Below, one piece after another: positions 32,339-40,647 of a DNA stretch of 64,000 bases. The translations under genes and the position numbers were made by a program. The stretch is taken from positions 1-64,000 of the forward strand of contig NZ_JAERSE020000003.1 in the NCBI RefSeq assembly GCF_016735585.2, read 5' to 3'. Position 1 is the first letter of the stretch. Every line of letters begins with the position of its first letter. The DNA comes from Chryseobacterium tagetis (GTDB lineage Bacteria > Bacteroidota > Bacteroidia > Flavobacteriales > Weeksellaceae). The notes beneath the pieces are model-generated. The model did no database searches, had not been told where the DNA came from, and was given only the letters and a program-made list of their open reading frames with translations.

Positions 32339-34252
32339 TTAAAATTGATAACTAACTCCTAACGTATAGTTTCTAGGTTTTGTTTTATATCCGATAACAT
32401 CAACATACGACGTATTGAACAGGTTTCCGATATTTGCAGAAATATTGATGTTCTTGTTGATATTTTGGTTAACATTCAGGTTGAAAAGGTTGAAGTCTTT
32501 GTTCACTACATTTACAGTTGAGAATGTTGTAGAATCATAATAGGCATCCGTTCTTTTTCCTACAAACTGGTGCGTCAGATAAATACGGGTGTTTTTGAAA
32601 GGATTGATTTTAACATAAGAATTCACTCTTTGCTTAGGCTGTCTTAGCATCGTAGCTTCTTTATCTTTCTCTACAAAACTGAAGTTCCCACCAAATCCGA
32701 CATATTTATTGAAGTCATAATCGAAACCAATTTCAATACCGTTTACTTTATTAAAATCTACGTTCAGATACTGACCTGCATAAGTTATGAAATCAACAGT
32801 TTGGTAAGCAAAAACATCTTTTTCTTCTCGGTGAAATGCACTGGCGTTGAAAACCAAAGTTTTATTTCTATTTCCTATGCTGAAATCAACTTCTAAAGAT
32901 TGATTAGTCTCCGGTTTCAGATCAGGATTGGGAAGAATATATGGAAGTGATCCGTAGTTTTGGTATAGAGTAGGGGCGATAAAGGCAGTCGAAAACGAAG
33001 CTCCTACTTTAAAGAAAATCTTTCCGGTTTCTTTGTAATAATAAGGATTTACAGAATATACCCAATGATTTCCGAATTCAGAATTATCTGTCATTCTTGC
33101 TCCTGCATCAAGGTTTATACCTTTGTAATTTAAATTAATTTTAGCAAATGCATCAAAGCTTGAAAGTTTGGTCGCATCTTCATTTAAAACCTCTTCCAAT
33201 GAAGTTCCTCCCCAAGGAAGCGAAGAATATCCCATTTTCTGATTTTCATACTGAACTCCTACCGTAAAATTGAAAAAATCATTTACCTTATAGAAGTTGT
33301 ACAATTCTGTGAAAAGGTTTTTTCCTTTATATGAAAACTGATCATTGTACTGATCTGTATAGAAACTCTGTCCGATTCTTTCATTTCCGGAATATCTGGA
33401 GTTCAAAACAACCTGACCTTTGTTATATTTAAATCCGGCATTCAAGCCTGTGAAGAACTGTTTGTCGTTTCCTCTGTATTGTCCGTCAGCAAAAGCACCT
33501 TCATCATATTTGTAAAGGTTATGATTCCAGCCTCCGGAAATATTTACATTGAATTTCTCATCAGTGTAACCTGCATTAGCTGAAACATTCTGCTTTTCCC
33601 ATCCGTCTTTATCAAAAGAATCATCACCCTCTGCCGAAGAAATTCCCTGAGACTTTTCATTAAAGCCGTTAACCTGATAATTGAATTTTTTAATTTTTCC
33701 CTTTACAGTCGCATTTTGAGCGTAAGTATTGAAAGATCCTCCTCTTGCAGAAAGAATACCTTCAACTTCTTTTTGGGCAGACTGCTTGGTTTTAATATTG
33801 ATAACAGAAACAGTAGCATTAGAACCGTAAAGTACAGAAGAAGCACCATTCAGTACTTCAATGCTTTCTACATTTTCCAGAGCAATTAAACGTAAATCTG
33901 TTACTGTATAGTCATTTCCTGTAACATCTTTCAACGGAATCCCATCGATAAGAACCAGAACATTAGCACTTTTTCCTCCACGGATTTTCATAGATTTAGG
34001 TTCAGACTGATTGTTGAAATTCCCGGTAATCTGAAAACCTGCAACCTGATCCAGAACATCATTAAGGGTTTGTCCTTTGAAGTTTTCCAGATCTTCATGC
34101 GTGAAAAGTTTTACGTTCTTTCCTGTTTTATAGAGCTGTTGAGGAATTTTAGAAGCTACGGTCACTTCTTCAATCTGAGTCTCCTGTTGTTGTGCGAAAA
34201 TGGTTGTACCAGTGACAAGCATCGCTCCAACTAAAATCATTTTTTTATTCAT
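32339..34252 (-). CDS. BtuB-like TonB-dependent receptor under a cobalamin riboswitch
   Basis: The 637-residue outer-membrane receptor has a signal peptide ending TTIFAQ. A plug domain follows directly, from about residue 40: NDVLDQVAGFQITGNFNNQSEPKSMKIRGG, then VLVLIDGIPLKDVTG and GASSVLYGSNATVSVINI. There is no carboxypeptidase-like extra domain, which matches BtuB and siderophore-type receptors rather than SusC. The 22-strand barrel ends in Phe (LGVSYQF). The substrate is inferred from the cobalamin riboswitch in its leader, hence uptake of vitamin B12 or a related corrinoid. No other corrinoid gene is in the window, so BtuFCD and TonB must be elsewhere. Confidence 0.88.
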   Translation of the reverse strand: MNKKMILVGAMLVTGTTIFAQQQETQIEEVTVASKIPQQLYKTGKNVKLFTHEDLENFKGQTLNDVLDQVAGFQITGNFNNQSEPKSMKIRGGKSANVLVLIDGIPLKDVTGNDYTVTDLRLIALENVESIEVLNGASSVLYGSNATVSVINIKTKQSAQKEVEGILSARGGSFNTYAQNATVKGKIKKFNYQVNGFNEKSQGISSAEGDDSFDKDGWEKQNVSANAGYTDEKFNVNISGGWNHNLYKYDEGAFADGQYRGNDKQFFTGLNAGFKYNKGQVVLNSRYSGNERIGQSFYTDQYNDQFSYKGKNLFTELYNFYKVNDFFNFTVGVQYENQKMGYSSLPWGGTSLEEVLNEDATKLSSFDAFAKINLNYKGINLDAGARMTDNSEFGNHWVYSVNPYYYKETGKIFFKVGASFSTAFIAPTLYQNYGSLPYILPNPDLKPETNQSLEVDFSIGNRNKTLVFNASAFHREEKDVFAYQTVDFITYAGQYLNVDFNKVNGIEIGFDYDFNKYVGFGGNFSFVEKDKEATMLRQPKQRVNSYVKINPFKNTRIYLTHQFVGKRTDAYYDSTTFSTVNVVNKDFNLFNLNVNQNINKNINISANIGNLFNTSYVDVIGYKTKPRNYTLGVSYQF

Positions 34253-34365
34253 AAAAAATAGCTAAAGTTAAAGTTCGCTTACCGGAAAAAATAAAACACT
34301 AATTATAACGAATTCTTGAAAAATTCGATGAAATCAGGCTTTTCCTCCGAAAGCATTTTTTAATT

Positions 34366-34545
34366 TAATATTTCAGCAAGGTCTCCTGACTTTCACATTC
34401 TCTACACCTTCTCGCTTTGGGCAATGGTATTTTGTAGAAAAATCTTTTTATAAAGTATTGTTTATACTCCTATAAAATTGTGATTTACAGTTGCGGGGAC
34501 AGTCCGTGATTTTCACACGATTCCCTTTTCTGAAAATTTTTGCAA
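34366..34545 (-). promoter_or_regulatory. Cobalamin (AdoCbl) riboswitch
   Basis: Read on the minus strand, the leader contains GGGAATCGTGTGAAAATCAC, then a CTGTCCCCGCAACTGTAA-like core (34482-34525), and the B12 box AGTCAGGAGACCTTGC at 34376-34392. The outer P1 stem can form between aattttcag near 34530-34540 and ctgaaatatt near 34366-34376. Binding of the coenzyme should turn off the TonB receptor gene, whose ATG is about 115 nt further on. The spacer has no obvious terminator, so control may act on translation start. Confidence 0.93.
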
Positions 34546-34577
34546 AACTAATGAAAATATTTCAACTATTTGAAAAT

Positions 34578-35060
34578 CTATAAATAAGTTCCGTCAAATG
34601 AGAATGGAAGAAGGTCTTTTATAGAATGTACCTTGATCGTTTCTTCCTTTAGATTTGCAAAATAAAGATCAATATTTTCATTTTGCTTGGTTTCATATTC
34701 AATAATACTCTGTCGGCAAGATCCGCAAGGTGGAATAGGAAGGCTGCTCTCCGAAAATTCTTTTGGTCCGCCTACAATGAAGATCTTTTTTATCTTCACA
34801 TCCGGAAAATTGGCGGCCACCCAATACAAAGTAGTCCTCTCCGCACAAAGGCCGGAAGGAAAAGCTGCATTCTCTTGGTTACTGCCGGAAAAGATACTTC
34901 CGTTTTCTAAAAGTATGGCACATCCTACAAAAAAATCTGAATAGGGAGCATATGCTTTTTCTCTTGCCAGCTTAGCTTTTTCAAAAAGCGCCTGTTCTAT
35001 TTCATTCAGTTCTGTACTGTTTCTGAAATGCTCATAACTAATATGTATATCTTTTCTCAT
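34578..35060 (-). CDS. cdd: Cytidine deaminase
   Basis: The 160-residue enzyme deaminates cytidine and deoxycytidine in pyrimidine salvage. The zinc site is complete: Cys72 and Glu74 in LCAERTTLYW, and Cys112/Cys115 in PPCGSCRQ. The FVGCAILLENGSIFSGSNQENAAFPSGLCAER block is the usual substrate pocket. The length fits the homotetrameric type with a short N-terminal extension. It is transcribed leftward and ends 33 nt before the riboswitch region of the receptor, which implies that the cdd transcript could run into it. It is divergent from the OYE-family gene. Confidence 0.94.
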   Translation of the reverse strand: MRKDIHISYEHFRNSTELNEIEQALFEKAKLAREKAYAPYSDFFVGCAILLENGSIFSGSNQENAAFPSGLCAERTTLYWVAANFPDVKIKKIFIVGGPKEFSESSLPIPPCGSCRQSIIEYETKQNENIDLYFANLKEETIKVHSIKDLLPFSFDGTYL

Positions 35061-35128
35061 GTCTTATTAAAAAAGGGGGATAAAATTAAAGCTTTTTCGT
35101 AACGTAGGCAATACATTTTTACTAAGAC

Positions 35129-35136
35129 TAAATTTG
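35129..35136 (+). promoter_or_regulatory. TAnnTTTG promoter element of the OYE gene
   Basis: TAAATTTG lies 29 nt before the ATG at 35166 and fits the -7 consensus. No clear -33 TTTG was found. Confidence 0.4.
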
Positions 35137-35165
35137 TAATTTTAAAACGGATAAAAAAATAAACA

Positions 35166-36218
35166 ATGTTATATTTATCAATACAATTTAGAAATGTAGA
35201 GTTAAAAAACCGCTGGGTAATGTCACCAATGTGTATGTACTCATGCGAAAACGGAATTGCTAATGATTTTCATTTTGTGCATTACGGAAGCCGTGCGCAA
35301 GGAGGAACAGGACTTATCATGGTAGAAGCAACAGGAGTGGAGCCTCGTGGAAGAATCACAAATCATTGCATGGGAATCTGGAATGATGAGCAGGCTGAAA
35401 AGCTTAAGAAGATTGTTGATTTTGTGCATCAGAATTCCGAAAGTAAGATTGGAATCCAGCTTGCTCATGCAGGGAGAAAAGGTTCTACATGGAATAATAT
35501 TCAAATTCCGGTGGAAGAAGGATGGGAAACCGTAGCTCCAAGTCCTATTCCATATCATCCGACTGAAAGAATTCCTCATGTTTTGACTGTAGATGAAATT
35601 AAAGAACAGGTTCAGAATTTTAAAAACGCCGCAAAAAGAGCTGTGAAAGCAGGATTTAATATAATTGAAATTCATGGCGCTCACGGATATTTGGTTCATC
35701 AGTTCTTGTCACCGTTGTCTAATATCAGAACCGATGAATATGGAGGAAGCTTCGAAAACAGGATTAGATTTTTATTGGAAATTGTAGATGCTGTAAATGA
35801 AGAATTAAATGAAAATGTTGCACTTTTTGTCAGAATTTCTGGAACAGAATATGCTGAAAACGGCTGGAATATTGAAGATAGTGTGGAACTGGCAAAAATA
35901 TTAAAGAATCATGGGGTAGATCTTATCGATGTTTCAAGCGGAGGAAACATTCATGGGGCAAAGATTTCTGTTTTTGACGGGTATCAGGTTCCCTTTGCTT
36001 CTGAAGTTAAAAACAAAGCAGAAGTGAAAACTGGAGCAGTAGGATTGATTACTAAAATACAACAGGCTGATGAAATTCTGCAGAAAGGAGACGCAGATCT
36101 TATATTTGTAGCAAGAGAAATTCTTAGAAATCCGTATATTGCGGTGCAGGGTTCGTTTGAAATGAAGGAAGAATCTTTTTTTCCGCATCAGTATTTGAGA
36201 GCAAAAATTTCTTCTTAA
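35166..36218 (+). CDS. Old yellow enzyme family NAD(P)H-dependent oxidoreductase (YqjM-like)
   Basis: The 350-residue FMN enzyme has the thermophilic-like/YqjM subgroup marks: Cys23 in SPMCMYS, which tunes the flavin, the HAGRKG block at 101-106, His170 and His173 in EIHGAHGYL, and FVRISGTEYAENGW. The active-site Tyr of classical members sits in the C-terminal stretch. It reduces activated C=C bonds of enals and enones, or nitro groups. A detoxifying role is usual for the family. It is the first of a rightward run with DUF2752 (24 nt) and the CCC-motif protein (29 nt), although those may have separate functions. Confidence 0.9.
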   Translation: MLYLSIQFRNVELKNRWVMSPMCMYSCENGIANDFHFVHYGSRAQGGTGLIMVEATGVEPRGRITNHCMGIWNDEQAEKLKKIVDFVHQNSESKIGIQLAHAGRKGSTWNNIQIPVEEGWETVAPSPIPYHPTERIPHVLTVDEIKEQVQNFKNAAKRAVKAGFNIIEIHGAHGYLVHQFLSPLSNIRTDEYGGSFENRIRFLLEIVDAVNEELNENVALFVRISGTEYAENGWNIEDSVELAKILKNHGVDLIDVSSGGNIHGAKISVFDGYQVPFASEVKNKAEVKTGAVGLITKIQQADEILQKGDADLIFVAREILRNPYIAVQGSFEMKEESFFPHQYLRAKISS

Positions 36219-36242
36219 TTTAGAGCCACCAAAAAATAGAAT

Positions 36243-36527
36243 ATGAAAATCGAAGACTTTATGTTGCCTTGCCCAAGCAAAAAGTTTCTAGGAATAGAAT
36301 GTTTTGGCTGTGGTGCCCAAAGAGCAATCGTAATGGTTTTTGAAGGCAGATTTGCAGAAGCCTTTCATATGTTTCCTGCTGTATATACCTTACTGCTTTT
36401 TTTAGGTGTAGTTGGGGTGAATTTTATTGACAGAAAAAGGAATTATGGAAATTTGATTATTCTTTTAGCGATTATGAACTCGGTAATCATGGTGGTTGCT
36501 TACTTTTACAAACATTTTTATATATAA
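36243..36527 (+). CDS. DUF2752-family membrane protein (94 aa)
   Basis: A small protein with the DUF2752 signature: CPSKKFLGIECFGCGAQRAIV near the N-terminus, with C-x2-C in GIECFGCGAQR. Two or three hydrophobic segments follow (YTLLLFLGVVGVNFI and NLIILLAIMNSVIMVVAYFY). The family is found as single genes in many Bacteroidota, and its Cys pair may bind metal or heme-like ligands; this is not proven. It lies between the OYE gene and another small Cys-rich membrane protein, an arrangement that recurs in Flavobacteriia. Confidence 0.86.
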   Translation: MKIEDFMLPCPSKKFLGIECFGCGAQRAIVMVFEGRFAEAFHMFPAVYTLLLFLGVVGVNFIDRKRNYGNLIILLAIMNSVIMVVAYFYKHFYI

Positions 36528-36556
36528 TTTAAACACAATCATTAAAAAATTTAACT

Positions 36557-36889
36557 ATGAATCAACAAAAACTACCCAACGCGACGGCGGTACTTGTTTT
36601 AGGAATCGTATCTATCATTACTTGCTGCTGTTATGGGGTCGTAGGTCTTATTACTTCAATCATCGGACTTGTACTTAGCGGAAAAGATATGAAGTTATAT
36701 AAGCAAAATCCCGGCGAATATGATAATTATAGTAATTTAAATACAGGTAGAATTCTTTGTATAATTGGACTTGTTTTAAACATTCTTTCAATTATTTATT
36801 TTATTTACATTATTGCTGTAATTGGGATAGATGCACTTTCAGATCCGCAATTGCTACAAGAGAGAATCAGAGAAATTCAAGGACATTAA
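36557..36889 (+). CDS. CCC-motif membrane protein, DUF4190-like (110 aa)
   Basis: The 110-residue protein starts MNQQKLPNATAVLVLGIVSIITCCCYGVVGLITSIIGLVLS, with a run of three Cys (residues 23-25) in the first membrane segment. A short loop, GKDMKLYKQNPGEYDNYSNLNTGRIL, follows, then a second membrane segment. This is the family known only as CCC-motif membrane proteins, common in Flavobacteriia. Its function is unknown; the CCC could be acylated or bind metal. It lies 29 nt after the DUF2752 gene and ends at a strong terminator, so the two are probably co-expressed. Confidence 0.87.
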   Translation: MNQQKLPNATAVLVLGIVSIITCCCYGVVGLITSIIGLVLSGKDMKLYKQNPGEYDNYSNLNTGRILCIIGLVLNILSIIYFIYIIAVIGIDALSDPQLLQERIREIQGH

Positions 36890-36906
36890 TTTAATTAATA
36901 ATAAAA

Positions 36907-36940
36907 AAATAAAGACCGCAAATTGCGGTCTTTATTTTTT
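36907..36940 (+). terminator. Terminator after the CCC-motif gene
   Basis: aaagaccgc (36911-36919) pairs with gcggtcttt (36925-36933) and is followed by a T-rich run. Confidence 0.9.
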
Positions 36941-37043
36941 AGCAATCTCAATAGAATTCCAATAAAAATTAAATATAAACAGTAAACTGTTGATTTTGAT
37001 TCTGTTGTTTGGAAACTTTAAAATGATCCGGAAGAACGGAAAG

Positions 37044-37082
37044 TCGTAGAACTACTACAAAGAATCGTAGAACTACTACAAA
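37044..37082 (+). repeat. Two exact 18-bp direct repeats, 21-bp period, upstream of hcp
   Basis: tcgtagaactactacaaa occurs at 37044-37061 and again at 37065-37082, joined by gaa. Each copy contains the small inverted pair GTAG-aa-CTAC. The period equals two helical turns, as expected for an activator dimer or tandem sites on one DNA face. The copies stand about 60-100 bp upstream of the probable transcription start. Confidence 0.75.
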
Positions 37083-37106
37083 ATTTGAAATTCATGTTTA
37101 AAAGTT

Positions 37107-37136
37107 TTTGAGATCAGATTGCTGGTTCTATCTTTG
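37107..37136 (+). promoter_or_regulatory. Promoter of hcp (TTTG-N18-TATCTTTG)
   Basis: TTTG at 37107-37110 and TATCTTTG at 37129-37136 match the Bacteroidota -33 and -7 elements with an 18-nt spacer. A start site near 37143 gives a leader of about 45 nt. Confidence 0.65.
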
Positions 37137-37188
37137 TCTCATATTAATCACCAAATCACGAAATATTAACAATTAAAATTTACAGATC

Positions 37189-37593
37189 ATGGCAGCAAAT
37201 TCAAGAGGAATTTTAAAATTCAACAATGGAGAAGGTCAAAAATTATTAAAGCTGAACTACAGCGTATCAAGATCCACAGATGTTTCAGGTAGAGTAGCTT
37301 CAGATCCTTCTAACGCAATTATCAAACTTACTGTAGAAGCAACGGAGAAATCTGATATTCTGGAAAGCCTATTAAACGGGAAATATAAACCGACAAGCGG
37401 GGAAATTACTTTCAACAAATCTCACGAAGAAGGAACTCTGATTACTCTGAACTGGGAAAACGGATATGTAATTGAGCATGAAGTAGACTTTGATGCAGTA
37501 GACGAAAACTCAATGCTGATCAGTTTTACGGTAAGTGCAGAGAAAATCAATTATGGTAATTCTGCTTACGAAGGACTTTGGCCTTCTGCTTAA
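37189..37593 (+). CDS. hcp: Type VI secretion tube protein Hcp/TssD, Bacteroidota type
   Basis: The 134-residue protein begins MAANSRGILKFNNGEGQKLLKLNYSVSRSTDVSGRVASDPSNA and shows the alternating strands of the Bacteroidota Hcp (T6SS-iii) beta-barrel. It includes LTVEATEKSDILESLLNGKYKPTSGEITFNK and ends YEGLWPSA. Hcp stacks as rings into the inner tube and also carries effectors. No other T6SS gene and no effector gene is adjacent, so it is an orphan copy that must work with machinery elsewhere, if at all. It has its own strong promoter, an unusual upstream direct repeat and a terminator, which argue for independent regulation. Confidence 0.9.
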   Translation: MAANSRGILKFNNGEGQKLLKLNYSVSRSTDVSGRVASDPSNAIIKLTVEATEKSDILESLLNGKYKPTSGEITFNKSHEEGTLITLNWENGYVIEHEVDFDAVDENSMLISFTVSAEKINYGNSAYEGLWPSA

Positions 37594-37626
37594 CAATACA
37601 ATACACACCACATCATCAACATTCAT

Positions 37627-37660
37627 AAAAAGAGACTGTCTATTGTAGGCAGTCTTTTCT
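37627..37660 (+). terminator. Terminator of hcp
   Basis: agactg (37633-37638) and cagtct (37650-37655), with a T-rich end, form a short hairpin. Confidence 0.6.
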
Positions 37661-37683
37661 ATGATAAAAGGTTATTAGTGATA

Positions 37684-37717
37684 TAAAAAAGACTTCCCGT
37701 TTCTTCGAGAAGTCTTT
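37684..37717 (-). terminator. Terminator of the endonuclease I gene
   Basis: aaagacttc (37688-37696) pairs with gaagtcttt (37709-37717). On the minus strand a run of T follows, ending the leftward endonuclease gene. Confidence 0.7.
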
Positions 37718-37729
37718 ATGGGATAAGTA

Positions 37730-39523
37730 TTATTTCACAATGAATTTTAAGGTAGTCTGATCCAATTTTAAAATATAAACTCCCTGCTCAAGATTCTTGA
37801 TTCTAATTGAATTTCTGGTGTTCTTAAAAGGCTGATTAATGCTCTGCATCAGTTTCCCCTGAAGATTATAGATCTCTGCTTTCTGAATACTTCCTGTATC
37901 CCCTTTTACAAAAATCTCCTGATTAGAAATAGGATTCTGAAAAATCTGTAACGTGGTGTTTTCAGTAGTTAAAACAGGTGAGATATTATTTGCCATTCTT
38001 GAAGCTCCTCCATAGCAGGTCCAGCTTAGATTATCGATGGCAACCCGATTACTGGCGGAGCTATTTACTAAAGTCACGACTACATTTCCTGAAGTATTGA
38101 TATTGTTGATTGTTGTAGTAGTTGCAGTTGTACTATAAGGAACAGTTCCTACTGTTACTCCGTTTACCTGAACATTGAATGTTCCGTTGGTTCCTGTAAA
38201 TTTCAACTGAGTGGTTACTGTAAGTGACCAGATTCCGTTTGCCGAAGTACTGGATTTCAAAGAACCGTCTCTTACAGTAATGGCTTTGTTAGAAATGGTT
38301 TGATCAGTTCTTGCATCAGTGGCAGTCCATGTAATTCCGCTGTTTGTCCATGTTCTTGTTGAATACGAAGCAGAGCTTGCGGGGATGGTTTCAAAAGTTT
38401 CGTTCACGCAATTCGTTGTTGAAGTGGTGGTTCCTGCAGTTGTTCCCGAAACAGTTGAGCTGTTTGAAGAAGAATTTCCGGCAGCATCTTTTGCTACAAC
38501 ATAAAAGCTGTAAGTGGTAGAAGCAGATAGTCCTGAAATGGTTGCTGATGCGGAACTTACAGTCGTTTTCAGACTCCCGTTCATATAAACATTATAAGAA
38601 GTTACTCCTACATTATCTGTTGAAGCATTCCACGAAAGAGAAATACTGCTTGATGTCGTTCCTGAAACAGAAAGTCCTGTCGCGGCAGTTGGAGCTTGCG
38701 TATCTGCAGCAGGTTGCTGAGATCCCCAAATTAAATCCACATATCCCGGATTATCAATAAAAGGGTTCCTGTTTCCCTGATAAGTATACGATGCATTGTT
38801 TCTGTTGATTTCTGCCTGAGAAACAGGATCCTGATTATGCCATGCCAATAAAACATTCAGTTCCCAGGTTTGTAATCCCGGATAAGTGGAACTTCCCAAC
38901 ATATCTCCAGAAGTAAAAGATGAAAGCTTACTTTGATAACGAGTGACAAAATAAAATATCATTCTTGCCACATCCCCTTTAAACTCATCAATAGGTTCAA
39001 AAACAGTTCCCGAATATCCTGAAGAAGCAGAATTTCCAAGTTTTGAACCGTTTTTAGAAGTAAAAGTAGCTGTTCCTACCTTTCCAAAAGGATAATTGGA
39101 TCTCATTCCGTTTACTTTTCCGTCAGTAGCTCTGATGAAATGAATGTCAGCAACCATCGGTGAAGCCTCATTAAATAAACTTTGTGGAATAATGTGTTCC
39201 CTGTTGTAGCAGTTTCCTTCCACAGAATACGTTCCACACTGATTAGTTACCGGAGTATATTTGTAAGGATCAGTAGTGGTTGGTTTCTCAGAGTAAATAT
39301 CTAAAATAGAACCGTCATTTTCATAATTTTTATCAATATCAGTGGTTTTATATCCGGTCCACAATCCGTTGTATCCTTTATCTTGATGTCCGTTGGTGAT
39401 GATCGTACTTAATGCGGTTTTCAGACTTGCACCTGTTAATCCATTCGCTGAATTGTAATATCCGGAAGGAGCCTGGGCAGTTGCTAAAGAAGCAAAACCC
39501 AGAAAAAAGAAAATCTTTTTCAT
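37730..39523 (-). CDS. Secreted endonuclease I with FN3 and T9SS sorting domains
   Basis: The 597-residue protein has a signal peptide (MKKIFFFLGFASLATAQA). Its endonuclease I domain (about residues 20-270) has the catalytic NREHIIPQSLF block with His110 and the PMVADIHFIRATDGKVNGMRSNYPFG loop. A fibronectin type III domain follows at about 275-365, then a Ser/Thr-rich beta domain at about 370-500 that may bind a ligand. A T9SS type A domain occupies about 525-597, with LQIFQNPISNQEIFVKG and a final LKFIVK. It is secreted or surface-bound and could digest environmental DNA as a nutrient. It is monocistronic, with a terminator downstream. Confidence 0.92.
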   Translation of the reverse strand: MKKIFFFLGFASLATAQAPSGYYNSANGLTGASLKTALSTIITNGHQDKGYNGLWTGYKTTDIDKNYENDGSILDIYSEKPTTTDPYKYTPVTNQCGTYSVEGNCYNREHIIPQSLFNEASPMVADIHFIRATDGKVNGMRSNYPFGKVGTATFTSKNGSKLGNSASSGYSGTVFEPIDEFKGDVARMIFYFVTRYQSKLSSFTSGDMLGSSTYPGLQTWELNVLLAWHNQDPVSQAEINRNNASYTYQGNRNPFIDNPGYVDLIWGSQQPAADTQAPTAATGLSVSGTTSSSISLSWNASTDNVGVTSYNVYMNGSLKTTVSSASATISGLSASTTYSFYVVAKDAAGNSSSNSSTVSGTTAGTTTSTTNCVNETFETIPASSASYSTRTWTNSGITWTATDARTDQTISNKAITVRDGSLKSSTSANGIWSLTVTTQLKFTGTNGTFNVQVNGVTVGTVPYSTTATTTTINNINTSGNVVVTLVNSSASNRVAIDNLSWTCYGGASRMANNISPVLTTENTTLQIFQNPISNQEIFVKGDTGSIQKAEIYNLQGKLMQSINQPFKNTRNSIRIKNLEQGVYILKLDQTTLKFIVK

Positions 39524-39709
39524 ATAATTTATTTTTTGGTAAGGTTAATATAATTTTATTACTATTAAATTACAAAATTGTTAATATTTTACAATATTTA
39601 TTTTAAATTTTTAATAGAAATAAGATTTTATTGTTGATAAAAATCATATAAAATTAATATTGCTGAATCTAATGGAATGTATAATTTCGTGTTATTATTT
39701 TTATTTAGA

Positions 39710-40525
39710 ATGATTAAAAATTTACTTACTAAAAAATGCTTACCCATAATCAGTACTTTTTGTGGGGTTTTATTCTTCAATGCACAATGCAATCCGGTAG
39801 CTGAATTTTCAGAAAATTTTGATGCGTACTCCTGCTGTACAATGGGAGTTGTACCTACCTGCTGGAACAGCATAAGGCTGAATAATGCAAGCCAGATTAT
39901 TTCAAGTACGCAACCTGCATCAGGAACCAGCCAGATCTATCAGTTCGGATATGGGACAGGAACAATCTCTATCGTAGTAATGCCTCCGGTTTCAAATATC
40001 AATGCAGGAACTCATCAGTTCAGGGTGAAGATGAAGGCAAATTCTGCAGGTTATCTTGAATTCGGATATGTTACAGATCCTGCAGATGCCAATACTTTTG
40101 TTGTTCTTCAGCCTATCAATATCAATAATACAAGTTATACCGATAGTGCAGCAGAAAGAATCTTCACAGTTCCAACTACAGTTCCTTCAGGAGCGAGACT
40201 GGCAATCAGAAATCCGGGAACTTCTTTTGCAGGGCATTATTGGGACGATGCAGTTTGGGAACAAATTCAGAATTTGTCAACTGCTGAAAATAATATTCAA
40301 TCAGGAATAGGAATTTATCCAAATCCATTTAATGATGTATTAAATATTTCAGATACTAAAGATCTGATAAAAGTTTCCGTTACTGATGCTTCAGGAAGGC
40401 TGATCAAAACTCTGGAAAAACCATCCGCAGCAATACAATTGTCAGACTTGGAAAAAGGAGTGTATTTTGTGACCTTACACTTTAAAAACGGAACGAATAA
40501 GTCGTTCAAATCAATCAAAAACTAA
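39710..40525 (+). CDS. T9SS-secreted protein (271 aa)
   Basis: I chose ATG 39710 because MIKNLLTKKCLPIISTFCGVLFFNAQ is a proper signal peptide; the frame is open for 11 more codons upstream from 39677. The mature part has a beta-sandwich-like body (CNPVAEFSENFDAYSCCTMGVVP.., with a paired CC) that resembles cleaved-adhesin or MAM-like modules of Bacteroidota. The last 75 residues start IGIYPNPFNDVLNI and end NKSFKSIKN, a T9SS type A domain. The partner and substrate are not known. It is divergent from the endonuclease I gene and convergent with the DUF4136 gene. Confidence 0.82.
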   Translation: MIKNLLTKKCLPIISTFCGVLFFNAQCNPVAEFSENFDAYSCCTMGVVPTCWNSIRLNNASQIISSTQPASGTSQIYQFGYGTGTISIVVMPPVSNINAGTHQFRVKMKANSAGYLEFGYVTDPADANTFVVLQPININNTSYTDSAAERIFTVPTTVPSGARLAIRNPGTSFAGHYWDDAVWEQIQNLSTAENNIQSGIGIYPNPFNDVLNISDTKDLIKVSVTDASGRLIKTLEKPSAAIQLSDLEKGVYFVTLHFKNGTNKSFKSIKN

Positions 40526-40545
40526 TTTTTTTTAAATTTCCTCTG

Positions 40546-40625
40546 AAAAGGCTGTTGATCTGTCGACAGCCTTTTCTCTTGGTAACATGCAACAAAAAGC
40601 CGACACAAAGTTTGCATCGGCTTTT
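40546..40625. terminator. Paired terminators between the T9SS gene and the DUF4136 gene
   Basis: aaaaggctgt (40546-40555) pairs with acagcctttt (40566-40575) and ends the rightward gene. A second stem (aaaagccga at 40595-40603, tcggctttt at 40617-40625) with T5 on the minus strand ends the leftward DUF4136 gene. Confidence 0.88.
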
Positions 40626-40647
40626 AATATATTTGATTGATTTAAAT

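Noticed and set aside
34683..34944. Plus-strand frames of 75 and 85 codons
   Set aside because: They are antisense to cytidine deaminase, whose zinc motifs are unambiguous.
37044..37082. Possible start of a CRISPR array
   Set aside because: There are only two 18-bp units with a 3-nt spacer, no cas genes, and a promoter follows directly.
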